A stretch of 64,000 nt of DNA from an uncultured Paracoccaceae bacterium (GCA_947503925.1 CANNFQ010000003.1:186001-250000); one strand, 5' to 3'; positions 16,404 to 26,472 are shown, counted from the first letter of the stretch. Made by a program: numbers and translations. Notes: generated from the sequence alone by a model not told the origin.

Positions 16404-17600
16404 GTGGCGCGTTCCCTTTCGATTGCGGCCTATCTGGCGCGGTTGGGTGAACCGGAGCTCCCACAGCGTTTCATGACCCAGCCGCCGCGCCCGATGGGCG
16501 TGATCATCTGGGCCCGTTGCAGCCATGTAGACCAGTTGACCCCGATCGAGACACTGAACCGCAAGCTGACCGAAGATGGCGACCCGGTTCAGGTCATCGC
16601 GACGATCGGGGGTTGGGACAAATCACTGGCAGACCGGGCCTTGCCCGAACCCAAGGGCCGGGAAAACATCCAGAAATTCATGCAGCACTGGCAACCGGTG
16701 ATGGGCATCTGGGTCAGGGGCGAGCTTGACCCGATCCTATTGGATGAATGGCACAATGCGCGCCTGCCCAGCATGTTGGTTGACGCCACGGCCGACGGGT
16801 TGGAACAGGTGGCTGGCAGTTGGGTGCCCGGCGCCATGCGTTCACTTTTGTCGCAATTCGAGGCCGTGTTGACCCTTGATCAGGCTGCCGCCGAAGGGTT
16901 GATCAAGGCAGGCACACCACAAGAGGTCGTCCGCGTCACCGGCCCCATGGAAGATTGCGCCCCGCCCCTGCCCTGTGACGAGGCAGAGCGTCACGATTTC
17001 GCAAGTGTGGTCGGCACCCGCCCGGTCTGGCTGGCCGCTGCTGCAACGATGGAAGATTGCACCGACCTGATCAACGCCCACCTGATCGCTAGCCATCGCG
17101 CGCATCGGCTTTTGCTGATCATCGTGCCCAAAAACCCCGCAGATGCTACCCGTTTTGCCGAAGACGCCCGAGCCAAGAACTTTTATGTCACTTTGCGTTC
17201 CGAAGAGGCCGCACCTAGCGATCTGACGCAAGTCTTCGTCGTGGATACCGACGAAGAACTGGGATTGTGGTACAGGATTGCCCCGATCAGCTATCTTGGT
17301 GGCACATTGCACGGGGGCGGTTGCCGCGATCCGTTTGAACCGGCTGCACTTGGCTCTGCCGTGATCTATGGGCCGAATGTCAGCCCCTATCAAAAACACG
17401 CCGCCCGGCTGAACGCAGCCGCCGCTTCACATCTGATCCGGTCGGGTGCCGATCTTGGTCCGCTGGTCGAAACGCTGTTATCCACCGATAAGGTAGCAAT
17501 GCTGGCCCATGCTGCGTGGGATGTCACATCGCGCGGGGCGGATGTAACCAACCGGATCGTGCGGATCGTGCAGCGACGGCTTGAAGACCTAGGGCATTAG
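16404..17600 (+). CDS. waaA: 3-deoxy-D-manno-octulosonic acid transferase-like protein
   Basis: Predicted GT30 Kdo transferase of 398 residues, adding Kdo from CMP-Kdo to the lipid A precursor at the inner membrane. The N-terminal acceptor domain contains GVIIWARCSHVDQL and the C-terminal GT-B domain contains ISYLGGTLHGGGCRDPFEP followed by AALGSAVIYGPN, the conserved CMP-Kdo-binding region. The segment that normally reads HAxSVGE, with the catalytic Glu, appears here as ARCSHVDQ, so the usual base may be absent. Start is GTG with AAGGAC upstream. The following lpxK starts immediately after its stop. A divergent second Kdo transferase or a different sugar donor is possible. Confidence 0.82.
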   Translation: MARSLSIAAYLARLGEPELPQRFMTQPPRPMGVIIWARCSHVDQLTPIETLNRKLTEDGDPVQVIATIGGWDKSLADRALPEPKGRENIQKFMQHWQPVMGIWVRGELDPILLDEWHNARLPSMLVDATADGLEQVAGSWVPGAMRSLLSQFEAVLTLDQAAAEGLIKAGTPQEVVRVTGPMEDCAPPLPCDEAERHDFASVVGTRPVWLAAAATMEDCTDLINAHLIASHRAHRLLLIIVPKNPADATRFAEDARAKNFYVTLRSEEAAPSDLTQVFVVDTDEELGLWYRIAPISYLGGTLHGGGCRDPFEPAALGSAVIYGPNVSPYQKHAARLNAAAASHLIRSGADLGPLVETLLSTDKVAMLAHAAWDVTSRGADVTNRIVRIVQRRLEDLGH

Positions 17601-18611
17601 ATGCGGGCGCCGGGTTTTTGGTTCAATCCTCCGCGCAAACCGGGTTTGTTTGCGCATCTTCTGGGCCCTCTGGGCGCGCTTTATGGCGCGGCAACCGCGC
17701 GCCGTTTGCGCCAGCCGGGCTACCGCGCCAGCGTCCCCATCATCTGCATCGGCAACATCAATGTCGGCGGCACCGGTAAAACACCAACCGCCATTGCCCT
17801 GATCGAACGGCTGCAGGCCCGGGGTTGCAAACCGCATGTGGTCAGCCGGGGCTATGGCGGAACATTGACCGGGCCAGTGGCGGTGGACCCAACACAGCAC
17901 AACGCCAGCGACACCGGGGATGAACCGCTCCTACTTGCGGCTTTTGCGCCGACATGGGTGGCGGCTGACCGGGCAGCGGGGGTCAAGGCGGCAGAGGCGG
18001 CAGGCGCGGATGTGATCCTGCTGGATGACGGGTTTCAGAACCCCGGCGTGATCAAGGATCTGTCGATCGTGGTCGTTGATGCGATGCGCGGCTTTGGCAA
18101 TGGGCGGGTGCTGCCTGCAGGGCCTTTGCGTGAACCGGTTCAGGTCGGGATAGCGCGCGCTGACCTGCTGATTTGTATCGGGCCACCGGCGGAACAGGAC
18201 CAGTTCGCCGCCGATTGGCCGCTGCAAAAACCCGTCATCAACGGGCATCTGGCCCCGCTGCCCACGGGTATGCCATGGCGTGATCTGAAGTTGCTGGCCT
18301 TCGCCGGAATCGGCCACCCGGAAAAATTCTTTCGGACCCTACGGGATATGGGGGCAACGCTGGTGCATGGAGAGGCATTGGGCGACCACCAACCCCTGAC
18401 AGAGGCGTTGATGACCCGGCTGGCGCATCATGCGGCAGCAAAAAAGGCGCAGCTGGTCACAACGGAGAAAGACGCGGTGCGCTTGCCGCCATCATTCCGG
18501 TCAAAGGTACTGACCCTGCCGGTACGTTTGCAGTTGGAAAATTGGGAGTTGATGGATCAGGCGCTGACCGATCTTGGTCTGCCAGCGCCCGAAAGTGACA
18601 GCTTAGCCTAG
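17601..18611 (+). CDS. lpxK: Tetraacyldisaccharide 4'-kinase
   Basis: Inner-membrane-associated P-loop kinase that phosphorylates the 4' position of the lipid A disaccharide. It has 336 residues, with Walker A in [17 protein letters not shown] near residue 52, HVVSRGYGG near residue 82, the Walker B-like [10 protein letters not shown] near residue 137, and late family segments GIGHPEKFF and TTEKDAVRL. It lacks an obvious long N-terminal membrane helix but has the expected hydrophobic start ([14 protein letters not shown]). The ATG abuts the waaA stop with no gap. It ends convergently with the DsbA-like gene, overlapping by 9 bp. Confidence 0.96.
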   Translation: MRAPGFWFNPPRKPGLFAHLLGPLGALYGAATARRLRQPGYRASVPIICIGNINVGGTGKTPTAIALIERLQARGCKPHVVSRGYGGTLTGPVAVDPTQHNASDTGDEPLLLAAFAPTWVAADRAAGVKAAEAAGADVILLDDGFQNPGVIKDLSIVVVDAMRGFGNGRVLPAGPLREPVQVGIARADLLICIGPPAEQDQFAADWPLQKPVINGHLAPLPTGMPWRDLKLLAFAGIGHPEKFFRTLRDMGATLVHGEALGDHQPLTEALMTRLAHHAAAKKAQLVTTEKDAVRLPPSFRSKVLTLPVRLQLENWELMDQALTDLGLPAPESDSLA

Positions 18612-19274
18612 CTTACCGTCCAGAAGGCCCGCAAATTCGTCATAAGCCATGTTCGCATGCTTCGCGCCATCGATCATGAAGCTTGGGGTGGAGTTTATAT
18701 CATCCCGGTCCGCATTTTCCTGATACCATGTGAACAGGCTTTCGGCCTTTGGCCCGTCGCTGAGGCAGGCATCAAGCGTGGCATCATCCAGGCCCACAGT
18801 TTTGGCCAAGGTGCGCAATTCGTCGATAATCGTGGCAGGGTCGCCGCTGGCCAGCCACTCGCGCTGCTTTTCATAAAGCAGGTTGGACATGTTAAAGAAG
18901 AACTCAGGCGATCCGGGGCAACGGGCAATCATTGACGCCCACAGGCCGGGGCGATCAAAATAGACCTCGCGATAAACAAAGCGGATTTTGCCCGTGTCGA
19001 TGTAATTGGCCTTAAGCGCCTGATACTGGTTGGCGTGGAAGGATGCGCAATGCGGGCAGGTGAAGGATGCGTATTCAATGACCTCAACCGGGGCATCGGG
19101 ATCGCCTTGCACCATTTCTATCACTGCGGGCAGCTCGCCTGTGCTTTCCTGTGCATTGGCAGCACCGGGAAGGAGGCTGATATCGCTGGATTGGCCGCGT
19201 GGCATCAAGGCGAAGCCGCCGCCAAGGGCCAATAATGCGCCGCCGCCGGCAGCCAAAAGTGTTCTACGTTCCAT
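18603..19274 (-). CDS. DsbA-family periplasmic thiol oxidoreductase
   Basis: Exported thioredoxin-fold protein of 223 residues. N-terminus [20 protein letters not shown] is a signal sequence, possibly Tat-like (ERR then hydrophobic). Active-site CPHC lies in [14 protein letters not shown], near residue 69, and the cis-proline loop STPSFMIDG lies near the end. CPHC is the strongly oxidising DsbA motif, but the overall sequence is of the DsbG/BdbD-like group common in alphaproteobacteria. The ATG at 19274 has AGAGG six nucleotides upstream; longer in-frame starts lack a signal peptide. It is 13 bp downstream of dciA in the same direction. Confidence 0.92.
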   Translation of the reverse strand: MERRTLLAAGGGALLALGGGFALMPRGQSSDISLLPGAANAQESTGELPAVIEMVQGDPDAPVEVIEYASFTCPHCASFHANQYQALKANYIDTGKIRFVYREVYFDRPGLWASMIARCPGSPEFFFNMSNLLYEKQREWLASGDPATIIDELRTLAKTVGLDDATLDACLSDGPKAESLFTWYQENADRDDINSTPSFMIDGAKHANMAYDEFAGLLDGKLG

Positions 19275-19287
19275 GTTCAACCTCTGA

Positions 19288-19797
19288 TCAGGATTTCTGT
19301 TTCGATAAGACATTCGCACCAAGGGCCGCAAGGGCAGCACGCAAATCGTCGCTTTGGACATCACCGGTCAACGCATCCGCTGCCGAAGTCGCTGCCGGGT
19401 CAGGGGCTTTGCGGGCTGGCGGGGCGGGGGTGAATGCGGCCCGCCCTTCGGCAAAACCGGTCGGGGCGGTTTGGGTGATACGGATACGGGCAATAGCGCG
19501 ATAGCCATAACAGGCATTGACCTTTTCGCGGATCTGTTCCTTTTGCATTTCCAGCATCGGGGCCTGCGCGCCCGTGGTCAGCACGGTCAGGGTGGCACCC
19601 ATCCCACCCTTGCCATAGGTCACATTCACTGGGGTCGCGATCTGGGCCACAGCCTCACCCACGACATCAGGCCAATGGGTCAGCAACCGGGCCACAGCAA
19701 AGCCACGCTCTTCGCTGGCTTTGCGAATGCGCGGCTGCACCAATGTGGCGGCCCTGGAAAAACCGCGTGTTGTGCCGGTATGGCGTGGCTGTTTCAT
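19288..19797 (-). CDS. dciA: DciA-like DUF721 protein
   Basis: A 169-residue cytoplasmic protein of the DUF721/DciA family; DciA loads or assists the replicative helicase DnaB in most bacteria lacking DnaC. The DUF721 core occupies the first 105 residues, with the signature LLTHWPDVVGEAVAQIATPV and a C-terminal strand region (INQ-like ARIRITQTAP). A disordered Ala/Pro-rich tail of about 60 residues follows. It is divergent from mutY across 68 bp, which is a common alphaproteobacterial neighbourhood and supports the call. Confidence 0.85.
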   Translation of the reverse strand: MKQPRHTGTTRGFSRAATLVQPRIRKASEERGFAVARLLTHWPDVVGEAVAQIATPVNVTYGKGGMGATLTVLTTGAQAPMLEMQKEQIREKVNACYGYRAIARIRITQTAPTGFAEGRAAFTPAPPARKAPDPAATSAADALTGDVQSDDLRAALAALGANVLSKQKS

Positions 19798-19865
19798 ATC
19801 TAAGCTCTAATGTAAGCGTGTCGGCAGGCCAAGCCAGTCAAACCAGATGATACGGGAAATAAACA

Positions 19866-20918
19866 TTGCGTGAACTCAGTGCATCTTTGCTGGAATGGTA
19901 TGATGAGCATGCCCGGATCATGCCTTGGCGCACATCCCCCGCCGACCGCAAGGCCGGTATATTGCCAAACCCATATACCGTCTGGCTGTCAGAGGTAATG
20001 TTGCAGCAAACCACCGTCGCCGCCGTGCACGACTACCACCGCAAATTTACCGATATTTGGCCGCGCGTCACCGATCTGGCCAATGCGGAAGACGCCGATG
20101 TCATGGCCGCCTGGGCCGGGCTTGGTTACTACGCCCGGGCGCGCAACTTGCTGAAATGCGCCCGTGCGGTTGTGGCTGATCATGACGGGCAGTTTCCCCA
20201 GAGTTATGACACGCTGCTGACCTTGCCGGGCATCGGGCCCTACACGGCGGCAGCAATTGCGGCCATCGCCTTTGATCAGCCCTGCACGGTTGTCGATGGC
20301 AATGTGGAACGGGTCATGGCCCGGCTGCATGACATCCACACGCCCCTGCCCGGCGCCAAACCGGAACTGACGACCAAGGCCGCCGATCTGACCCCGCAAG
20401 AGCGCCCGGGCGACTACGCACAGGCGGTGATGGATCTGGGGGCGACCATCTGCACCCCGCGCAATCCCGCTTGCGGAATTTGCCCGTGGCGCGACCCTTG
20501 CGCCGCGCGGGTCGCGGGAACGGCCAGTGATCTGCCCCGCAAAACGCCAAAGAAAAAGACACCAACACGATATGGGATCGCCTATGTCGCGCGGCGAGCC
20601 GATGGTGCGTGGCTGTTGGAAACAAGGCCTGAAAAGGGGCTATTAGGAGGGATGCTGGGCTGGCCCGGCTCTGACTGGAATGACGCGCCAGAGGCCGCAC
20701 CGCCATTGGATGCGAACTGGGCATTGCTGGGGGAAGAGGCGCGGCACACCTTTACCCATTTCCATCTGCGCTTGCAGATCATGACGGCAGAGGTGCCGCA
20801 AGACGTGCGCCCAGCGCGCGGGGATTTTATGGCGCAGTCGCAGTTTCAACCCGCCGCGCTGCCCACTGTCATGCGCAAGGTCTACGACCTTGCCGCTGCG
20901 ACGCTGCGACAGGATTGA
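19866..20918 (+). CDS. mutY: A/G-specific adenine glycosylase
   Basis: Base-excision repair glycosylase removing adenine opposite 8-oxoguanine. It has 350 residues. The catalytic region includes EVMLQQTTVAAV near residue 38 and the helix-hairpin-helix LPGIGPYTAAAI followed by VVDGNVERV with the catalytic Asp. The 4Fe-4S cluster ligands C-x6-C-x2-C-x5-C are all present in CTPRNPACGICPWRDPC. The last 130 residues form the NUDIX-like domain that recognises 8-oxoG (GGMLGWPGSDW, FTHFHLRLQIM). Start is TTG, as no ATG lies before the first conserved residues. Confidence 0.96.
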   Translation: MRELSASLLEWYDEHARIMPWRTSPADRKAGILPNPYTVWLSEVMLQQTTVAAVHDYHRKFTDIWPRVTDLANAEDADVMAAWAGLGYYARARNLLKCARAVVADHDGQFPQSYDTLLTLPGIGPYTAAAIAAIAFDQPCTVVDGNVERVMARLHDIHTPLPGAKPELTTKAADLTPQERPGDYAQAVMDLGATICTPRNPACGICPWRDPCAARVAGTASDLPRKTPKKKTPTRYGIAYVARRADGAWLLETRPEKGLLGGMLGWPGSDWNDAPEAAPPLDANWALLGEEARHTFTHFHLRLQIMTAEVPQDVRPARGDFMAQSQFQPAALPTVMRKVYDLAAATLRQD

Positions 20919-20967
20919 GCCAAGACGGGCAAGGCGTTACGCTAGCCGCGAAACGAAAGGTCCGGAT

Positions 20968-22107
20968 ATGAGCATCACCGCCGACGCACCACACACGACC
21001 ACGCCCAGCGCCTTGCCATTCTGGTTGTCGCTGGGGCTGGTGCCTGTGGCATTGCTGGCGGCGATCTATGGCGGTTGGATGTTGTTATTGCTGCCGTTTT
21101 CAACCTGGTATCTGTTCACCGGGCTGGACTATGTCGTGGGGCTGAACACACAGAACCCTGATCTGGACACAGCGGATACTGACCTGTTCTGGCACCGGTT
21201 GATCACCCTGATCTGGACGCCGGTGCAACTGATCACAGTCTTTGGGATCATGTGGTATGTGCTGCAATCAGGGCATCTGCACTTGGTCGAGGAATGGGCG
21301 CTTTTCGCAGGGCTGGGCATCCTGTCGGGGACCATCGGGATCAACTATTCCCATGAATTGATGCATCAACAACCAAAGGAAGAACGGCAAATGGCCGATA
21401 TCCTGCTGGCATCGGTGCTGTATTCACATTTCCGGTCCGAACATCTGTTGGTGCATCACCGCTATGTCGGCACGCCCCGCGATCCGGTCACGGCGCGCTA
21501 TGGCGAAGGGTTCTGGCGGTTTTTTCCACGGGTACTGTTGCAATGCTATGTTTCTGCATTCAGGGCGGAAAAGGCAATGCTGGCGCGCAAGGGGCTGCCA
21601 TGGCACCACAGATCAAACCCGTTCTGGACATACTGGGCGATGCAAGCGGGCTTTGTCCTGCTGGCGGCCATCATCGGCGGATGGTGGGGCGTGTTCCTGT
21701 TCACCGTGCAGGCGTTCTGGGCGGTGTTCCAGTTGGAACTGGTGAACTATGTTGAACATTACGGGCTGACGCGCAAACATCTAGGCGATGGTAAGTATGA
21801 GCATGTGATGCCACGTCATTCCTGGAACGCGGCGCATCGGGCGTCGAACTGGCTGCTGATCAACCTGCAACGCCATTCCGATCACCACTACAAACCTGAT
21901 CGACGGTTTCCCCTGCTACAGACCTATGGCGCGGATGAGGCCCCGCAATTGCCGTATGGCTATCCGGTGATGACCATGGCCGCGCTATCGCCCACGATCT
22001 GGCGCAAGGTAATGAACCCACGAGTGCGCAAATGGCGCGAAATGTACTATCCTGAAATCACCGATTGGACGCCCTACAAGACGGCCCAGAATCCACTGCC
22101 ACGGTAA
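20968..22107 (+). CDS. alkB: Alkane 1-monooxygenase, AlkB type
   Basis: Integral-membrane non-haem di-iron hydroxylase converting medium-chain alkanes or fatty-acyl compounds to terminal alcohols. It has 379 residues, six hydrophobic helices and all histidine motifs: HELMHQ near residue 131, EHLLVHHRYVGTPRDP near 155, the AlkB-specific NYVEHYGL near 260, and LQRHSDHHYKPDRR near 300. GAAAGG lies upstream of the chosen ATG. No rubredoxin gene is adjacent, so electron transfer must come from elsewhere. The gene follows mutY by 49 bp but is functionally unrelated. Confidence 0.92.
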   Translation: MSITADAPHTTTPSALPFWLSLGLVPVALLAAIYGGWMLLLLPFSTWYLFTGLDYVVGLNTQNPDLDTADTDLFWHRLITLIWTPVQLITVFGIMWYVLQSGHLHLVEEWALFAGLGILSGTIGINYSHELMHQQPKEERQMADILLASVLYSHFRSEHLLVHHRYVGTPRDPVTARYGEGFWRFFPRVLLQCYVSAFRAEKAMLARKGLPWHHRSNPFWTYWAMQAGFVLLAAIIGGWWGVFLFTVQAFWAVFQLELVNYVEHYGLTRKHLGDGKYEHVMPRHSWNAAHRASNWLLINLQRHSDHHYKPDRRFPLLQTYGADEAPQLPYGYPVMTMAALSPTIWRKVMNPRVRKWREMYYPEITDWTPYKTAQNPLPR

Positions 22108-22129
22108 GATGGGTCAAGACCCATCTTAC
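22104..22129. terminator. Perfect palindrome overlapping the alkB stop
   Basis: GTAAGATGGGTC-AA-GACCCATCTTAC, 12-bp perfect arms; the alkB TAA lies inside the left arm. No T-run follows on either strand, so it may be a transcript-end stabiliser rather than a true intrinsic terminator. Alternatively it is an operator-like dyad between two convergent genes. Confidence 0.5.
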
Positions 22130-22213
22130 GGTGTTGCAACGTTTTGCCCAGAAACGTCAGTTAACACTGGTTCTTTGACGAACGACGTCGTCAGGCCCAC
22201 GCTGATCGCTGGG

Positions 22214-23599
22214 TCAGGACAATGACCGCGCCACCGGCAGGGCCATCGTCGCGGATGTCCCGCTCGCATCACTTTCGATCAGAAAGGCACCGCCGGATTG
22301 TTCACAGAACCCTTTGACCATGGGCAGGCCAAGCCCGGTGCCTTTGCCCACACCCTTTGTTGTAAAGAACGGTTCCACCACCTGTTGCAGCAAGTATGCC
22401 GGGATGCCCGGACCATTGTCATGCACAGCGACAATGCCAAGCGGAATTGCCGGATCAACGCCCAGTTTGGCAAGATCACTTGCCGATGCAGGCCTGCTGT
22501 CGATCCAGATCCGCCCTTGCCCGCCCAGCGCGTCGCGCGCGTTGATCGTGAGGTTGATCAGCGCGACCTCTAGCTGATTGGGATCACAATAAAGCGTTTG
22601 GGCATGCGCAGAGACAGCGACCTCTACCGTGATAGAGGCCGGGGTGATCCGGGGCAGGATCGTATTGAACCCCTGCCAGAATGCGGGCAGGTCAACCTCG
22701 GCTGCTTCCAGCCTTGCCTTGCGTGACAGCGACAAAAGCTGGCTGGTCAGCGCATCAGCCCGGTCAGCGGCCTTGATCGCATCTGCCAAACGGTCCCGGA
22801 AATCACCTGCCCCGTTTGAAAGCTGCGCCAATTCGACATTGCCCCGGATCACCGTGAGCAGATTATTGAATTCATGTGCCACACCGGCGGTTAACTGGCC
22901 CACCGCACGCATCTTTTGCGTCTGTGCGGCCTCTTGCCGCGACGCGTGCAAAGCATTGTGGATCTGAATCTTGCGAAGCTGGGCAATCACGTAATAGGTG
23001 CAGACGCCCACCGTAGACACGACAATGACCATCTGCTCTGCAAATCCCCCCGCTGTACTGGCCATGTTGGACAACCCAAAAAACAACCCGGCCCCTGCCA
23101 CGATTGCGGTGTCATAGACCATCAACAGCCCGCTTTTGCGGTGGCGCGAGATATTGAACAGGGCCTGTGCGATCAGTGCAGCAATGGCAATCGTCACCAA
23201 GGCCGGCGTACCGATCAAAAACAGATAGACCGCGCATGACGTATAAAGCGTGACCGAAAGTGCAAAAAGTGCCGTCAGCCAGACATATTGGCGTTGCGAT
23301 ACCGGCGTGCGGATACGGCTAAGCCGCCAGCTGTAATAACCATTTGTCAGCAAGAATGCGGTCAGCCAGATGGCGATTTCATAACGGGCCGTTGCAAGGG
23401 TCATGAAAAGCGCGCCAAATCCCACAACTGAAAACCGCAGGATCAGCTCTGTCTTTGATCCGACATCCGCCTCGATCATCGATTCGACAGCAGGCCAATA
23501 TTCTTCTTGTGATGCGGGCCGGAACAGGGCTGCAAATTGGGTCAGAAAGGGCGGATGCGCTTGCGAAGATGAACTTTGTCTGAATATCACGGCAAGCAT
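22214..23599 (-). CDS. Membrane sensor histidine kinase (orphan)
   Basis: Inner-membrane histidine kinase of 461 residues. About six hydrophobic helices (residues 55-205) form the sensor region without a recognisable periplasmic domain. The H-box is QLTAGVAHEFNNLLTVIRGN, followed by N-box LINLTINARDAL, G1 VHDNGPGIP, F-box VVEPFFTTK and G2 GKGTGLGLPMVKGF, so catalysis should be intact. The FNNLL-type H-box places it in the HPK4-like group. No response regulator lies beside it, and no receiver domain is fused. A dyad 49-72 bp upstream of the start may be its operator. Confidence 0.93.
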   Translation of the reverse strand: MLAVIFRQSSSSQAHPPFLTQFAALFRPASQEEYWPAVESMIEADVGSKTELILRFSVVGFGALFMTLATARYEIAIWLTAFLLTNGYYSWRLSRIRTPVSQRQYVWLTALFALSVTLYTSCAVYLFLIGTPALVTIAIAALIAQALFNISRHRKSGLLMVYDTAIVAGAGLFFGLSNMASTAGGFAEQMVIVVSTVGVCTYYVIAQLRKIQIHNALHASRQEAAQTQKMRAVGQLTAGVAHEFNNLLTVIRGNVELAQLSNGAGDFRDRLADAIKAADRADALTSQLLSLSRKARLEAAEVDLPAFWQGFNTILPRITPASITVEVAVSAHAQTLYCDPNQLEVALINLTINARDALGGQGRIWIDSRPASASDLAKLGVDPAIPLGIVAVHDNGPGIPAYLLQQVVEPFFTTKGVGKGTGLGLPMVKGFCEQSGGAFLIESDASGTSATMALPVARSLS

Positions 23600-23647
23600 G
23601 ATGACACGGCAGCGCAGTGCAAACTACACTTTTTTTGAGAGTATCTT

Positions 23648-23671
23648 CACAATCTGCTACTTTAGATTGTG
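23648..23671. promoter_or_regulatory. Dyad CACAATCT-N8-AGATTGTG upstream of the kinase gene
   Basis: 8-bp perfect inverted repeat with an 8-bp spacer, 49 to 72 bp before the histidine kinase start and in an AT-rich region, which suits a regulator-binding site. I see no adjacent regulator gene to assign it to. Confidence 0.4.
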
Positions 23672-23750
23672 TATTTCTTGATCAATCGCCTGATAGATCG
23701 GATCACATTTCAACAGCGCCCCAGTCCCGTCTGATCGACTGCAACAAAGA

Positions 23751-23780
23751 AAAAAACCCCGCCGTACAAGTACGGCGGGG
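23751..23780 (-). terminator. Rho-independent terminator of the ccrM transcript
   Basis: On the minus strand: CCCCGCCGTA, loop CTTG, TACGGCGGGG, then a run of seven T residues interrupted only later. It lies about 100 nt past the ccrM stop; the intervening 96 nt is not coding and may form a long 3' untranslated region. Confidence 0.92.
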
Positions 23781-23876
23781 ATAAAGTTAGTGCATGCGGA
23801 CCCTTCCACCATGGAGAGGCTTGCCACAGGCACCGGCGGTATCAACGTTGGGAATGCGTTCCGACCTTATCGCTGG

Positions 23877-25076
<1,200 letters not shown>

Positions 25077-25078
<2 letters not shown>

Positions 25079-25709
25079 AATCACTTACGTTTTTACCTTG
25101 ATACAAGATATTGTGTACGGGCTTGAACGAACGTCTATGGTGGGGGGTGACACCAAGGGCCTCAAGCCCCTTTAAATGTTGGGCGGTGCCATATCCCGCG
25201 TTCTTTTCCCACCCATAGCCCGGATACTGTTGCGCCAAATCCACCATGTGTCGGTCGCGCCACAGTTTGGCAATGATGGAGGCGGCGGCAATCGACTGGC
25301 TGCGGCTGTCGCCTTTGACGATCGTCTCGTTGGAAATGGTCAGACCGCGCGGAACCATGTTGCCATCGATCAGGATGTGATCAGGGCCTTGGTTTAGCCC
25401 CTCGATTGCCCGGACCATCGCAATATGAGAGGCGCGCAGGATGTTGTGTTCATCAATCTCGGCCACCGATGCCTGCCCGATGCTGACCGCTGCGCTCTTT
25501 GTGATCTGATCCAACAAGGCTTCGCGCCGTTTCGCACTCAACTTCTTGCTATCATTCAGCCCGGCGGGGATATCGCCCGGGTCCAGAATGACAGCAGCGG
25601 CAACAACCGGGCCAGCCAACGGACCGCGCCCCACCTCATCAACGCCCGCCACACGGGCAAAGCCACTTTGATGCGCGCGCGTCTCAAATATGAAATCCGG
25701 TCCAGACAT
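25077..25709 (-). CDS. rnhB: Ribonuclease HII
   Basis: Removes RNA from RNA-DNA hybrids and misinserted ribonucleotides. It has 210 residues from the preferred start. The catalytic carboxylates are in VAGVDEVGRGPLAGP (Asp, Glu), ILIDGNMVP (Asp) and the later conserved region KGDSRSQSIAAASIIAK, with HMVDLAQQYPGYGW completing the family signature. An upstream ATG at 25760 would add 17 residues, but its GGGGAG is only one base away, so MSGPDF at 25709 is preferred. Its stop codon overlaps a GANTC site of the ccrM promoter; the rnhB-ccrM order is conserved in alphaproteobacteria. Confidence 0.95.
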
Positions 25710-25801
25710 GCGGCTAGTCAGCAGAGCGGGATGGCAGGTGCAAGTGAAATCGGGGAACATACTCCCCGATTAATCGCAGAAGTTTCGCCGAGCCGACCAG
25801 T

Positions 25802-25873
25802 CAGACTTTCTCAGAAAGTCTGTCAACAAATCCTCTCAGAGGATTTGAGCCCAATTTCTCTGAGAGAAATTGG
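25802..25873. repeat. Three tandem short-loop hairpins
   Basis: Three consecutive perfect palindromes with 3-nt loops: CAGACTTTC-TCA-GAAAGTCTG (25802-25822), CAAATCCTC-TCA-GAGGATTTG (25827-25847) and CCAATTTCTC-TGA-GAGAAATTGG (25851-25873). Spacers are 4 and 3 nt. Stems differ, but each has a pyrimidine-rich left arm and a TCA or TGA loop. They occupy the divergent gap between rnhB and the dioxygenase-like gene. No T-run follows any of them. Confidence 0.85.
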
Positions 25874-25994
25874 CGACCTCAACCCCGATCAATTTTTCGC
25901 GGGTCGCGGGTTTTGGCCCCAAGAAATGTTCGCCGTTCACTGATCCTGCGCTACACTCCCCTCAAGCCTTGCTCGTCTGACAGGAGAACCGCCA

Positions 25995-26465
25995 ATGACC
26001 CTGAATGCACTATCCCGCCGCACCGTGATTGCCGGTGCCGTCGCCACCGGCCTGATCCGGCCCGCCATAGCGCAAACCCTCTCCCCCACCCCGTCCATGC
26101 GCGGTGGATCGAACAACTACCGCCCCGGCGCGCCGATTGTTGACCGGATTGGTGGTGGTGGATTCTGGATGACCGGCACCGTGCGCCGTGCGGGGGATGG
26201 CGCCCCGCTGCCCGGGCAGCGCATCCAGATCTGGGCGCATACAACCGAAGGCCATGAACGCGATGCGGCAAGCCATGGGGCGACCCTGACCGATGCAAAC
26301 GGGGAATTCCGATTGGAGATGCCGCAGATCGTGCCCGCCTTTGGTCAACCGCATGGACATCTGGCCTATGACAGCGCGGAGTTCGAAACCGTGTTCCTGC
26401 GCCCGATCATGAACAGCGCCAGCGACACGACGCTGGCCGCGCATTTCGTCCTGCAACCTGTCTGA
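25995..26465 (+). CDS. Exported intradiol-dioxygenase-like protein
   Basis: A 156-residue protein with a twin-arginine signal (SRRTVIAGAVATGLIRPAIA) and one intradiol ring-cleavage dioxygenase-type beta domain: FWMTGTVRRAGDGAPLPGQ, IQIWAHTTEGHE, TDANGEFRLEMP, then the histidine pair in FGQPHGHLAY. The histidine ligand pair is recognisable, but neither tyrosine ligand typical of protocatechuate or catechol dioxygenase is at its expected place. The activity is therefore uncertain. AGGAG lies before the ATG. The next gene, a haem membrane protein, starts 7 bp after its stop, so the two probably act together at the membrane or periplasm. Confidence 0.72.
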   Translation: MTLNALSRRTVIAGAVATGLIRPAIAQTLSPTPSMRGGSNNYRPGAPIVDRIGGGGFWMTGTVRRAGDGAPLPGQRIQIWAHTTEGHERDAASHGATLTDANGEFRLEMPQIVPAFGQPHGHLAYDSAEFETVFLRPIMNSASDTTLAAHFVLQPV

Positions 26466-26472
26466 ACCTGCC

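Noticed and set aside
23657-23845. 62-codon minus-strand frame just after ccrM
   Set aside because: It runs through the ccrM terminator stem and its T-run and has no recognisable domain; the region is better explained as a 3' UTR.
25802-25873. CRISPR-like array
   Set aside because: The three units are unrelated palindromes without a repeated consensus or equal spacers, and no Cas gene is present.
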